Shown here: piece by piece, positions 8,614 to 15,330 of the stretch
Layout: every line of letters starts with the position of its first letter
How positions within the stretch are numbered: the first letter of the stretch is position 1
DNA from: Synergistaceae bacterium
GTDB taxonomy: Bacteria > Synergistota > Synergistia > Synergistales > Aminobacteriaceae
Length of the DNA: 64,000 bases
NCBI GenBank assembly: GCA_018436725.1
Contig: JAHDKT010000029.1
Span: 1-64,000 of the forward strand
Direction: 5' to 3'
Translations under genes and position numbers: made by a program
Notes under the pieces: generated by a model
The model's database searches: none
The model's input: the letters and a program-made list of their open reading frames with translations, nothing else
Told to the model about the DNA's origin: nothing

Positions 8614-9579
8614 ATGATACGGCACATCACCAGAATCGATTTTCGGAAAACCCTTCTGTCCCCGCTGCTTTCGACCGCTGCGGCCCTTATCCTCATAGCG
8701 TTGCTGCCGCTGCTGCAAAAGGGGCTCTCGCCCGAGGTTTCGCGTTTTCTGCTGCGCAGCGCGAAAATCTACCTTGTAGCCTCGGCCGCGTGGCTCTTCA
8801 TCGGCGCGGTGTTCCTCATGGAGATCGTCTTCCGTAAACACTACGACGTGTCGGTAGCGGACAATCTTCATGCGAGGAAGTTCCAGACGCAGTTCGTCAT
8901 CTTCAAGCGGCTTCTGCTGACGCTGATCGTCTTCGTCGCGTTTTCCATCATCCTGCTCAGCATCGACGATTTCAGACGCATAGGCACATCGCTGCTTGCG
9001 TCCGTCGGCATCGCCGGAATCGTGGTCGGCTTCGCGGCGCAAAAAACAGTGGCCACCATTCTCGCCGGAATACAGCTCGCGGTGTCGCAGCCGATCCGGA
9101 TCGACGATGTCGTCGTCGCGGAGGGGGAGTGGGGGCGCGTCGAGCAGATCACATTCACGTACGTTGTGCTGAGGCTATGGGATCATCGACGCCTTGTTCT
9201 GCCCACCACTTACTTTTTGGAGCGCCCGTTCCAAAACTGGACGCGCATCTCGGCCGACCTTATTGCGACCGCTTTTTTCCGCGTCGATTTCTCAGCGGAT
9301 GTCGAGAAACTCCGCGAGCGCTTTTTCACGATTCTTGGGTCGACGCCTCTTTGGGACGGCAAGGCCAAAGCGCTTCAGGTGACCGACTGCGGGGAGCGTT
9401 CGATGGAAATCCGGGCGCTGATGAGCGCCTCCAACGGCTCCGCCGCCTGGGATTTGCGGTGCCTCGTCCGCGAAGAGATGGTTTCCTGGCTGCGCGACGA
9501 GCACCCGGAGTGGCTTCCCAAAGTGCGCATTCTGACCGGGGAAGAGGAAAAACAACTTTTTTCGCCGCTCGACGGTTGA
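8614..9579 (+). CDS. MscS-family mechanosensitive channel
   Basis: Inner-membrane protein of 321 aa. Four hydrophobic segments (near 16-35, 52-75, 95-120 and 125-150) precede a beta domain and a cytoplasmic alpha/beta C-terminal domain. The pore-lining TM3 and following signature are clear: LASVGIAGIVVGFAAQKTVA, then AGIQLAVSQPIRIDDVV and LPTTYFLERPFQNW. These channels release solutes on hypo-osmotic shock. The start at 8614 is placed 6 bases after AAGGAGG; the ATG at 8608 touches that site. It follows the efflux operon after a 59-base gap. Confidence 0.92.
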   Translation: MIRHITRIDFRKTLLSPLLSTAAALILIALLPLLQKGLSPEVSRFLLRSAKIYLVASAAWLFIGAVFLMEIVFRKHYDVSVADNLHARKFQTQFVIFKRLLLTLIVFVAFSIILLSIDDFRRIGTSLLASVGIAGIVVGFAAQKTVATILAGIQLAVSQPIRIDDVVVAEGEWGRVEQITFTYVVLRLWDHRRLVLPTTYFLERPFQNWTRISADLIATAFFRVDFSADVEKLRERFFTILGSTPLWDGKAKALQVTDCGERSMEIRALMSASNGSAAWDLRCLVREEMVSWLRDEHPEWLPKVRILTGEEEKQLFSPLDG

Positions 9580-9603
9580 CATCTCCGTTTCACCCGCTAT
9601 AAT
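9576..9603 (+). promoter_or_regulatory. Promoter of the Thr-Tyr-Thr tRNA cluster
   Basis: TTGACA at 9576-9581 and TATAAT at 9598-9603 are both consensus, with a 16-base spacer. The -35 box overlaps the stop codon of the channel gene, and the first tRNA starts 13 bases after the -10 box. Confidence 0.88.
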
Positions 9604-9616
9604 ATACCTTCGTTGA

Positions 9617-9692
9617 GCCGGTGTAGCTCAGTTGGTAGAGCAGCTGACTTGTAATCAGCAGGTCCCCGGTTCAAGTCCGGGTGCCGGCTCCA
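9617..9692 (+). tRNA. tRNA-Thr (TGT)
   Basis: Cloverleaf with acceptor stem GCCGGTG/TGCCGGC, anticodon loop CTTGTAA (anticodon TGT), T arm GGTTCAAGTCC and encoded CCA. Confidence 0.96.
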
Positions 9693-9707
9693 GCTTGACA
9701 ATCATGT

Positions 9708-9792
9708 GGTGGGATGGCCGAGTGGTCAAAGGCAGCAGACTGTAAATCTGCCGACACCGTCTACGAAGGTTCGAATCCTTCTCCCACCACCA
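9708..9792 (+). tRNA. tRNA-Tyr (GTA)
   Basis: Class II tRNA with a long variable arm; acceptor stem GGTGGGA/TCCCACC, anticodon loop CTGTAAA (anticodon GTA) and encoded CCA. 85 nt, as expected for bacterial tRNA-Tyr. Confidence 0.96.
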
Positions 9793-9806
9793 CTTTTTTC
9801 GAGAAA

Positions 9807-9882
9807 GCCGACTTAGCTCAGCAGGTAGAGCACATCCATGGTAAGGATGGGGTCTCCGGTTCAAGTCCGGAAGTCGGCTCCA
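9807..9882 (+). tRNA. tRNA-Thr (GGT)
   Basis: Acceptor stem GCCGACT/AGTCGGC, anticodon loop ATGGTAA (anticodon GGT), T arm GGTTCAAGTCC and encoded CCA. It is the last chromosomal gene before prophage DNA, so its 3' end is a plausible integration target. Confidence 0.95.
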
Positions 9883-9890
9883 GTAATAGC

Positions 9891-9927
9891 AAGGGTTCCC
9901 GAGATTATCGGGAGCCCTTTGTTTTTT
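9891..9927 (+). terminator. Terminator after the second tRNA cluster
   Basis: A 12-bp near-perfect stem (AAGGGTTCCCGA with TCGGGAGCCCTT) and a T-rich run follow tRNA-Thr by 8 bases. Confidence 0.85.
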
Positions 9928-9964
9928 CCCGTACTCGATATGTACTCGCTCATGCGAAAAAAGA

Positions 9965-9997
9965 GCCCCTTCGGAGTTTTCCGAGGGGGCCTTTTTT
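9965..9997 (+). terminator. Second hairpin terminator at the chromosome/prophage border
   Basis: GCCCCTTCGGA pairs with CCGAGGGGGC around a GTTTT loop and is followed by six T residues. Two terminators in a row separate the tRNA transcript from the leftward prophage genes. Confidence 0.8.
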
Positions 9998-10026
9998 GTA
10001 TTCGTTTCGCGTGTAGATTACGGCGT

Positions 10027-10572
10027 TCAATCAAACCCCTCCCCGAACCTTCCACCATCCAATCCAAACTCCCAGAGGTCCAGTACGCTCCGAAGGCGCA
10101 GCCGGTCGATCCACTGATCGTACCCGTAGCTTCTGGCGGAGTCGAACGACGCGAGGAGAGCGCGCCGGAAGTGATTCGGCATGGTCATCATCCGATTGAC
10201 GCGGAGAACGCCGGTTGCGGAGTCGATGGCGAGCATGTGGACTATTCGTCCCTGCTCCCAGGCAAACCGCCGCGCCTCTTGCTGCTCCGCAGGGTAGACG
10301 TCCGGAGTGTACTCAAGCTCAAAAACCAGAGGTCCAGATCCGAAGCGGATAAGCCCGAGGAAAAACGGTCCGTCGGCGAAGTATCGAGCGCGGACTTTCA
10401 GCGTGCGGATCGACTCGGATTCGTCCTCGGTCATCTCCGGGAGGTAGAGCGGCATATACACGCTGAATCCTCCGGAGGAATCGCGTATCTGGTCGAGGAT
10501 CGCGCCCGAGACTCCCGGGCGCGGCCAGAACGGAGCGGGCGCTGTGGCGCCGGTGCGGAAGGCGATAATCAT
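10027..10572 (-). CDS. Hypothetical prophage protein, 181 aa
   Basis: Not recognised. The sequence is soluble-looking and rich in aromatic residues and arginine, with a central segment (FELEYTPDVYPAEQQEARRF) that alternates beta-like and helical stretches. The ATG follows the stop of the upstream signal-peptide gene by only 1-2 bases, so the two are translationally coupled. It is the last gene of the leftward lysogeny block and therefore probably expressed from the prophage; lysogenic-conversion or exclusion roles are possible but unproven. Confidence 0.65.
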   Translation of the reverse strand: MIIAFRTGATAPAPFWPRPGVSGAILDQIRDSSGGFSVYMPLYLPEMTEDESESIRTLKVRARYFADGPFFLGLIRFGSGPLVFELEYTPDVYPAEQQEARRFAWEQGRIVHMLAIDSATGVLRVNRMMTMPNHFRRALLASFDSARSYGYDQWIDRLRLRSVLDLWEFGLDGGRFGEGFD

Positions 10573-10573
10573 T

Positions 10574-10909
10574 TCAACGATACCTTTCCCATTCGACCTT
10601 AGACGCCTGCGGAGCCTTGCCGGTGTTATTGAGCACGTATGCGCTTGTCTTCACGCGCTTCCCCGGCGCGAGGATGACGGAGAAAAAGCACTCTCCGAGG
10701 ATGTCTTCAAAGATGCTCATCAGGTACATCGACGCTCTGAAAGTTATTCTCTTATCCGTTTGATTGTGAAATTCTATCGTCACCATGCGCGATGTGATCT
10801 TCAGGTTGCTGTATTCAATCTCATCGTCCACCTTGCCGGAAGAGAACAGCGCGAAGGCCGAAGACGCGAGAGCAAGTACCAGAACGAACGCGAGTATTGC
10901 CTTTTTCAT
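10574..10909 (-). CDS. Exported small protein, 111 aa, unknown function
   Basis: A clear signal peptide opens the protein (MKKAILAFVLVLALASSAFA, cleavage after AFA), leaving a mature domain of about 90 aa with beta-strand character (KITSRMVTIEFHNQTDKRITF). This resembles small periplasmic immunoglobulin-like folds. Carried next to the repressor and expressed in the lysogen direction, it may change the envelope of the lysogen. No family is claimed. Confidence 0.7.
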   Translation of the reverse strand: MKKAILAFVLVLALASSAFALFSSGKVDDEIEYSNLKITSRMVTIEFHNQTDKRITFRASMYLMSIFEDILGECFFSVILAPGKRVKTSAYVLNNTGKAPQASKVEWERYR

Positions 10910-10921
10910 ATCATTCCCTCC

Positions 10922-11518
10922 TTACTCAAATTTTATGGATATGAGTTTCCATTGCCCATTTCCGACGTATTGAACCTCCGCTTCGAAATACTTTCTAATT
11001 TCTGCGCCGAAAGCATTTTGAGCATCAACGTAAGAAACAACTTTCCAAGTGCGATTCCCCATATCGGTGAAATGCGCATTCCATATCCAGGGAAACTTTG
11101 CAGTACTTGGAGATCGAAGCCGTTCTTCGACGAATCCCTTCGCCCACACATAAGCGCCACCCTCCGTGTCTTCTCTAGGTGGAGACGTGTCTACTCTTGG
11201 GGCAGGAGCAGATGTTGCTTTTGGTACTGGCGCTACTGCTACAGGTTCTCCCCTAAAGGAATCGATCCATCTTGAAGCGACTGGGTAGAATACGAGGAAG
11301 AGGGGGATCATCAAAACCGCAGCGAAGATAGACATGGCCTTACTTTCGCTGATAAGGATCTTTGCTTTTTTTTCAGACGGGGGTTCTGTCGCGGCTATGG
11401 CCGACAAAAGATCAAAGTCGGGGCCTTCGCGGACTATTCTTTTCACGAGTTCATCCTTTTGTTTTTGTGAAAGTCCGGATTCTCGTACTTGCTGAATCAA
11501 AGAGTCTATTGACGGCAT
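10922..11518 (-). CDS. Single-span membrane protein, 198 aa, unknown function
   Basis: An N-terminal cytosolic helical region is followed by one membrane helix (near 63-83, ending FLVFYPVASRW), a proline- and alanine-rich linker, and a C-terminal domain of about 80 aa. That domain contains SPSTAKFPW and a later VVSYVDAQNAFGAEIRKYF segment, a pattern I have seen in small periplasmic domains of unknown function. It lies between the exported protein and the repressor. A role in superinfection exclusion or envelope sensing is a guess from position. Confidence 0.65.
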   Translation of the reverse strand: MPSIDSLIQQVRESGLSQKQKDELVKRIVREGPDFDLLSAIAATEPPSEKKAKILISESKAMSIFAAVLMIPLFLVFYPVASRWIDSFRGEPVAVAPVPKATSAPAPRVDTSPPREDTEGGAYVWAKGFVEERLRSPSTAKFPWIWNAHFTDMGNRTWKVVSYVDAQNAFGAEIRKYFEAEVQYVGNGQWKLISIKFE

Positions 11519-11542
11519 ATCAGTTACCCCCTTGGACGATTC

Positions 11543-12289
11543 TTAAGGTCTGTGATCAAGTTCCAAATCCGCTTTTACGATTTTCCCTCTGACGTGAACA
11601 AAGTCAACCTCTATATCCTCTTCTGTATATCCAAGCGCTCGTCCATCCGAGGAAAGCAATTTCCCCCCTGCGCCTGGGCGAGGATAAATTTTCTTAATTA
11701 CAGGGTTACCGTTTATTTCTACCAACACGATGTCCCCAGGCTTTATTTCTGCGGCGGGATTGACTATTACAGTGGTGTCTGGTGGTATGCCAAAGTCGAC
11801 CATGCTGGTCCCGTCTGTCGATATCGCGAAAGGGGGCCTGTATGGATCGATAGGTCCCAGCTTTTGCTCCGCTATAACCTCGAAATCCAAAGAATCGAGA
11901 TCCGTTACATCCCCATAAGCAACCCCCACACCGCCACAGTGAGCGGTGTATTCCACGGAAATCTTTGGAACAAACACAAGAGAATTTAGAGCAAAGAGCC
12001 CTCCCGGCAATCTCCGAAAGGATTGCATGGCATTTATAAGCGCTGGTTTTGTTTTATCATTTTTGTCTACGCGAGCTTCCGGTAAAACCAAATCCTCCAA
12101 AGAGATGTCCAGCGCCTGCGCAATGGCTTCCACGTCTTTCACAGAAGGAGACGTAATCCCCCTTTCCCACCTTCTTATGGTGTCACGAGAAAGTTTTCCT
12201 CCCCGAATACTCATCACCTTCTCGGCCAATACCTCTTGCGACATATCCCTTTTAGCCCTGCACAATTTGATGCGCTCCCCCACATCCAT
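11543..12289 (-). CDS. CI/LexA-type prophage repressor (XRE HTH plus S24 peptidase)
   Basis: Repressor of 248 aa that should keep the phage lytic genes off. Residues 5-65 are an XRE helix-turn-helix (SQEVLAEKV then LSRDTIRRWERG). The C-terminal half is an S24 autopeptidase: the nucleophile motif is GTSM (STDGTSMVDFGI), followed by IKPGDIVLVEINGNPVIKKI with the catalytic Lys. An AHCGGVGV stretch upstream is the likely self-cleavage zone after RecA activation. ATG follows an AGGGGG ribosome site. It is divergent from the Cro-like gene across 184 bases containing palindromes. Confidence 0.92.
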   Translation of the reverse strand: MDVGERIKLCRAKRDMSQEVLAEKVMSIRGGKLSRDTIRRWERGITSPSVKDVEAIAQALDISLEDLVLPEARVDKNDKTKPALINAMQSFRRLPGGLFALNSLVFVPKISVEYTAHCGGVGVAYGDVTDLDSLDFEVIAEQKLGPIDPYRPPFAISTDGTSMVDFGIPPDTTVIVNPAAEIKPGDIVLVEINGNPVIKKIYPRPGAGGKLLSSDGRALGYTEEDIEVDFVHVRGKIVKADLELDHRP

Positions 12290-12325
12290 GGTTTCGCCCC
12301 CTTTGCGCCCCCACAGCGCTCAATG

Positions 12326-12336
12326 CACATAATGTG
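12326..12336. promoter_or_regulatory. Candidate operator palindrome near the repressor start
   Basis: CACATAATGTG is a perfect inverted repeat 37 bases upstream of the repressor gene. Its position between divergent repressor and Cro genes suggests an operator. Confidence 0.45.
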
Positions 12337-12377
12337 GCATAAACAACGCAAAAAAACAAGAAGCAAAAATACAACCG

Positions 12378-12403
12378 CAAATGCTTTATTTTTACGGCAT
12401 TTG
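12378..12403. promoter_or_regulatory. Candidate operator inverted repeat
   Basis: CAAATGC and GCATTTG form a perfect 7-bp inverted repeat with a 12-base AT-rich centre, located midway between the divergent genes. The motif ACAACGCA also recurs at about 12344 and 12432. Confidence 0.45.
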
Positions 12404-12417
12404 ATTCTTAAGCCCTA

Positions 12418-12446
12418 TTGATGTTGCAAAAACAACGCATTATAAT
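12418..12446 (+). promoter_or_regulatory. Early rightward promoter (pR-like)
   Basis: TTGATG at 12418-12423 and consensus TATAAT at 12441-12446 with a 17-base spacer, 28 bases before the Cro-like start. This is the promoter expected for the early lytic transcript. Confidence 0.8.
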
Positions 12447-12473
12447 GACCTCAGAACGGAAGGGGGTGCAAAA

Positions 12474-12725
12474 ATGAAGCAAACGACTCTGGCGAATTTT
12501 AGGAGAGAGGCAAAATTAAGCCAAAAAGAAGTTGGAGAGCGCATAGGAAGGAGTAGAGATTCTGTGCGTCGGTACGAACACATGGAGGTTGAGTTGCCTT
12601 CAAGCGCAATTTCTATTCTTGCGGAACTATACGGAAAAAGCGAGATGGAAATTCTTCGAGCCAGCCTAAACCCTCCTCCAGCCCCCGTGAAACCGGGGGA
12701 GCGGTCAAGTTCCAAGACGGCGTAG
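12474..12725 (+). CDS. Cro-like XRE-family regulator
   Basis: Protein of 83 aa with an XRE helix-turn-helix at residues 6-55 (LSQKEVGERIGRSRDSVRRY). It is the first gene after the early promoter and opposes the repressor, as Cro does. Start ATG follows a GGAAGGGGG ribosome site. The C-terminal tail is proline-rich and ends soon after a run of five G bases at 12695-12699. In the -1 frame from that run the reading continues smoothly to 12898, so the original protein may have been about 140 aa. Confidence 0.82.
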   Translation: MKQTTLANFRREAKLSQKEVGERIGRSRDSVRRYEHMEVELPSSAISILAELYGKSEMEILRASLNPPPAPVKPGERSSSKTA

Positions 12726-12748
12726 AGGAGGCGAAAGCGTTCAAGGCC

Positions 12749-12898
12749 GTGGCGGCGGAGTGCCTGCCGATCTTCGTCGACCATAGCGAGTTTCTGGAGT
12801 TCATCCTCGACCTGGCGGACAACGGCAAGATCGACGAACCGGTACGACGGATGAAGGTTGAGCGACTCAGGGACGCGTTGACGGAGGCATTGATATAG
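12749..12898 (+). CDS. Possible 49-aa protein, or the frameshifted C terminus of the Cro-like gene
   Basis: A coherent frame with acidic and hydrophobic helices (PIFVDHSEFLEFILDLADNG) ends at TAG 12898. The only usable start is GTG at 12749, with a GGAGG site too far upstream (about 16 bases). The same frame extends upstream without a stop to the G5 run in the Cro-like gene, so this is better read as the tail of that protein separated by one base. Confidence 0.45.
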   Translation: MAAECLPIFVDHSEFLEFILDLADNGKIDEPVRRMKVERLRDALTEALI

Positions 12899-13013
12899 AC
12901 CCACATGGACAAAGCGAGAGATAGCCCACCCGGCAGTACGGTCGGCGATGAACGCCAAGCTCTTGCCTACAACTGAATAGAGGTACTCAGCTTTTTGAAA
13001 GGAGGCATAGAAA

Positions 13014-13244
13014 ATGCTCGTAATCACAACGGATGGCGAAGTATTGGACGGAAAGAGTTCTCTTACGGGAAGAGAAATTGCTGCCGTCGTTCTTCTCAGG
13101 GAGGACGGCAGCGAGGATCTCAAAGAACGGTTGGAAATCAATATTCTTCCTCGGATGAGGGATACATCTCCCTCCGAGCTTCTGTCGTTGGGCGAGGATT
13201 GCTTACGTAAATATCGCAACCGTCACCCTTTGCAGAGTGCATAA
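13014..13244 (+). CDS. Hypothetical early phage protein, 76 aa
   Basis: ATG lies 8 bases after AAAGGAGG. The product starts with a beta-like segment (MLVITTDGEVLDG) and a helix (LTGREIAAVVLLRED), then a charged C terminus. Family unknown. It is partly overlapped by an opposite-strand frame at 13138-13383. Confidence 0.6.
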   Translation: MLVITTDGEVLDGKSSLTGREIAAVVLLREDGSEDLKERLEINILPRMRDTSPSELLSLGEDCLRKYRNRHPLQSA

Positions 13245-13383
13245 CACCCACGACGTCATAGCACGTGTTCTCCACCTCGACAATCTCCCCTTTTCTGGGC
13301 ATCTGGGCAAAGACTCCTGTTCCAAGGTTGCTGGAAGACCCTGACGAGACGTCGATCAGTATCGGCTTATGTATTGGAATCAC
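13138..13383 (-). CDS. Possible opposite-strand small protein, 81 aa
   Basis: The translated product looks like a real small beta protein: PRKGEIVEVENTCYDVVGVM fits compact beta-barrel phage proteins of the type found next to regulators. GTG at 13381-13383 is the nominal start, with GGGAG directly abutting it, so the true start may be a few codons in. It overlaps 13014-13244 by 107 bases tail to tail. Either frame could be the shadow; both have a ribosome site. Confidence 0.42.
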   Translation of the reverse strand: MIPIHKPILIDVSSGSSSNLGTGVFAQMPRKGEIVEVENTCYDVVGVMHSAKGDGCDIYVSNPRPTTEARREMYPSSEEEY

Positions 13384-13433
13384 CTCCCTTCACCGGGGGA
13401 TGGAAAAAGCATAGCACGAAAGGAGGTCGCCGC

Positions 13434-13706
13434 ATGACCGTAGAACTCTTGGAATCCATACGCAGCTCCCTGATCGAGCTGACCGATCTCGTCGAGACCG
13501 CGACGCGCTCCGAGCCTCGCCTCATGGATGAAACGGAGGCGGGGCGCTACATCGGAATGTCCACGGCGTACCTGCGGAAAGCGCGGTGCGAGGGCAGCAT
13601 CGGAGAGCGCACGCAGGCGCCGGTGCATCTGAAGATAGGGAACGCGGTCCGGTACGACAAGACGGACCTGGACCGATGGATAGACGAGCAGAAACGACAC
13701 AGATAG
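13434..13706 (+). CDS. Excisionase/MerR-like helix-turn-helix protein, 90 aa
   Basis: N-terminal helix (residues 1-25), then a winged-helix DNA-binding unit: MDETEAGRYIGMSTAYLRKA followed by a charged loop, IGNAVRYDKTDLDRWIDEQ. This arrangement is typical of DNA-binding helpers of the Xis/AlpA/MerR type that bend DNA in excision or regulate phage promoters. ATG follows AAAGGAGG. Confidence 0.75.
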   Translation: MTVELLESIRSSLIELTDLVETATRSEPRLMDETEAGRYIGMSTAYLRKARCEGSIGERTQAPVHLKIGNAVRYDKTDLDRWIDEQKRHR

Positions 13707-13718
13707 GAGGCGGACATC

Positions 13719-13793
13719 ATGACGTTGATACGGATGCTCCTCGCGTCCGGAGCGCTCAGAGGGCCGTTCAGAAGACGGTGGCGACTATGGTAG
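13719..13793 (+). CDS. Possible 24-aa leader peptide
   Basis: ATG stands 8 bases after a strong AGGAGG and the frame ends at TAG 13793, overlapping the start of the next gene by 7 bases. The peptide is basic at its end (FRRRWRLW). The ribosome site is the main support; it may serve to couple translation into 13787. Confidence 0.33.
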   Translation: MTLIRMLLASGALRGPFRRRWRLW

Positions 13794-13948
13794 TCCACTG
13801 CAAGGACTGCAAGCGGTGGCAGGATGCGCAGGGCGTCGGCAATCACCGTCGGTGCCCCGCGTCGGGGGAAATGCGGTGGGCCGGAGACGATGCGGAAGAG
13901 TGCTGCCGCCTCGTCTTCATTCTGAAGGGGGAGGAGATCGCATGCTGA
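13787..13948 (+). CDS. Small cysteine-rich phage protein, 53 aa
   Basis: The product has a CKDCKRW motif near its N terminus, then a lone Cys (RRCP) and a CC pair near residue 40, a pattern that could bind one zinc ion. Unknown function; small CxxC proteins of this kind are common in early phage operons. It overlaps the next gene by 7 bases. Confidence 0.6.
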   Translation: MVVHCKDCKRWQDAQGVGNHRRCPASGEMRWAGDDAEECCRLVFILKGEEIAC

Positions 13949-14094
13949 ACTGGTCCATTTACGGGAAGTCTGACGCTAAAACGCTCGTCGAAGATTTCGT
14001 GGAGGCCGCGCAGAAGCGCGATAGGGAAATGCTCGCGGTCGAAGGCGACTGCATCAAGGCGGACATTTTACATCTGGTGGAGGTGGGGGCGTGA
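13942..14094 (+). CDS. Hypothetical phage protein, 50 aa
   Basis: Mostly helical, acidic protein (LVEDFVEAAQKRDREMLAVE). ATG overlaps the upstream gene; GGGGGAGGAG is a good ribosome site. Function unknown. Confidence 0.55.
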   Translation: MLNWSIYGKSDAKTLVEDFVEAAQKRDREMLAVEGDCIKADILHLVEVGA

Positions 14095-14165
14095 TGTTCG
14101 CGCTCGGATTCGTGACGTGCTTTATCCTTTTTGCCGTTATTGTCTATTGGGGACTGCTCAAATGA
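14094..14165 (+). CDS. Tiny membrane peptide, 23 aa
   Basis: Almost the whole peptide is one hydrophobic helix (FVTCFILFAVIVYWGLL). It overlaps both neighbours by 1-4 bases and is preceded by GGAGGTGGGGG. Position and ribosome site support translation; function unknown. Confidence 0.45.
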   Translation: MFALGFVTCFILFAVIVYWGLLK

Positions 14166-14515
14166 AGAGCGCCTACATCTGCCACCCGCTACGCGGGCGC
14201 ACCGGCAGCCCGGAGGAAATACGCTCGAACCTTGAGCGCATCGACGAGATAGTCAAGAACTTGGCCGCGATATACCCGGACGTGCTGCTACTTTCGCCCT
14301 TGCACGCCTTTTCTTTCTACGACCCTCGCGGGCCGCAGGAACAGGTTCTCGGGCAGTGCGTCGCGATGCTCGAACGGGCCGACGAGCTGTGGGTGTTCGG
14401 TGAGTGGTGGAATTCTCTCGGGTGTCTCCTGGAGATCGACGTTGCCCGGCGGAGCGGTAAGCCGGTCGTCGACATGACGAGCGGCGAAGATGAAACGCTA
14501 AGGGGTGTGGTGTAG
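14162..14515 (+). CDS. DUF4406-like nucleoside 2-deoxyribosyltransferase-fold protein
   Basis: Cytosolic protein of 117 aa with the Rossmann-like pattern of this superfamily: an N-terminal strand ending AYICHPLRG, a helix with IRSNLERIDEIVKNL, LSPLHAFSF, and GQCVAMLERADELWVFGEWW followed by GCLLEIDVARRSGKPVV. The family cleaves or transfers deoxyribose on nucleosides, or binds nucleotides; substrate is not known here. It sits in an early phage operon with 4-base overlaps. Confidence 0.75.
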   Translation: MKSAYICHPLRGRTGSPEEIRSNLERIDEIVKNLAAIYPDVLLLSPLHAFSFYDPRGPQEQVLGQCVAMLERADELWVFGEWWNSLGCLLEIDVARRSGKPVVDMTSGEDETLRGVV

Positions 14516-14674
14516 ATGAAAGTGACGATAGATCAGGTAATGAATTGGCGGCCGTGCCCGGACTATCCTCGCAGGCTGGTGACGAAGCTGTTTGCCGCTG
14601 AGGTTGCCGCATGGGCTGCCGCATGTGATGCCCAACTCGAGATGACGGTCGATGTTTTGAGGAGGATGACATGA
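14516..14674 (+). CDS. Hypothetical phage protein, 52 aa
   Basis: Starts immediately after the preceding stop. Contains WRPCPDYP and a long alanine-rich helix. Overlaps the next gene by 4 bases. Unknown function. Confidence 0.55.
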   Translation: MKVTIDQVMNWRPCPDYPRRLVTKLFAAEVAAWAAACDAQLEMTVDVLRRMT

Positions 14675-15012
14675 TGGCGAGTATAACGTTTGAGAGAACC
14701 CCAGGCGGCGCAATAACTATCACCGGCGCGGAACTTGAGTCGATTGAGGAATACATCTCCCGTCAGAACGGTATGAGATATGAGATCAGGGATTGCGATC
14801 GCGCGTTTTACGCGCAGGGCGGCAATACAGTTTCCATCGACGGATACTTGATCCGCTTTTTCGATCACACGCGCCCGCTGCTCTTGGAATTTCTGACGGC
14901 CACGAAGGCGGAGTTGGAACGACAGTTGCGCGAAATGCCGCTGGTGGTGCGGATAAGGACGGAGGAAGAGGAGGAAGAGGAGGAAGAGGAGGAAGCAAGC
15001 GATGAATCTTGA
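14671..15012 (+). CDS. Hypothetical phage protein with poly-glutamate tail, 113 aa
   Basis: The first 90 residues look folded (EYISRQNGMRYEIRDCDRAF). The C terminus is a run of about eleven Glu residues encoded by an imperfect GGAAGA/GGAGGA microsatellite at 14961-14995, which could change length by slippage. Overlaps the next gene by 11 bases. Confidence 0.6.
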   Translation: MMASITFERTPGGAITITGAELESIEEYISRQNGMRYEIRDCDRAFYAQGGNTVSIDGYLIRFFDHTRPLLLEFLTATKAELERQLREMPLVVRIRTEEEEEEEEEEEASDES

Positions 15013-15160
15013 TCATGCTAGGCGATGCAGCCTGTGCGGACGTTTGCCGAATGGTCTCACTGGATTCGGGCAAGAAGAAAACGGGAATTGGATATGCGGC
15101 GCCTGCGTCTTAGAACGCGAAGAAAAATACAAACATTTGGAGGTTGACGGCGAGAGATGA
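15002..15160 (+). CDS. Small zinc-ribbon protein, 52 aa
   Basis: Two CxxC pairs (RCSLCG near residue 9 and ICGAC near 32) make a classic four-Cys zinc ribbon. The remainder is charged. Partner unknown. 4-base overlap with the next gene. Confidence 0.6.
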   Translation: MNLDHARRCSLCGRLPNGLTGFGQEENGNWICGACVLEREEKYKHLEVDGER

Positions 15161-15240
15161 AATTCGCATATAACGACGACCTGAAGGACTTCATCGATGC
15201 GGTTTTGCCGGGAGATCAGGACGACGAAGACGATGAATAA
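15157..15240 (+). CDS. Tiny acidic protein, 27 aa
   Basis: Sequence ends in an acidic tail (GDQDDEDDE). The start overlaps the previous stop (ATGA) and a GGAGGTTGACGGCGAG ribosome region precedes it. Last gene before a terminator pair; acidic mini-proteins can be DNA mimics, but this is speculation. Confidence 0.45.
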   Translation: MKFAYNDDLKDFIDAVLPGDQDDEDDE

Positions 15241-15248
15241 AACAAAAA

Positions 15249-15309
15249 CCTCCGCTTTCGCGGAGGCCCCAGAGAAGAGCCGGGTGCTGGAACACCCGGC
15301 CTCTATTTT
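15249..15309 (+). terminator. Tandem hairpins ending the early small-gene operon
   Basis: CCTCCGC/GCGGAGG (15249-15266) and GCCGGGTG/CACCCGGC (15279-15300, followed by CTCTATTTTA). Together they likely attenuate or end the early transcript before the recombination genes. Confidence 0.7.
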
Positions 15310-15330
15310 ACACCATAGGAGGAACAAATC

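Noticed and set aside
5292-8696. Leftward open frame of 1134 codons
   Set aside because: It is the antisense shadow of the RND pump gene; its product is charged low-complexity sequence with no domain, and GC-rich codon structure explains its length.
12440-13219. Leftward frame of 259 codons across the early region
   Set aside because: Opposes the Cro-like gene and its promoter; no ribosome site and no recognisable domain.
14961-14995. GGAAGA/GGAGGA repeat as a regulatory repeat array
   Set aside because: It is in frame inside a small gene and encodes poly-Glu; a simple microsatellite is sufficient explanation.
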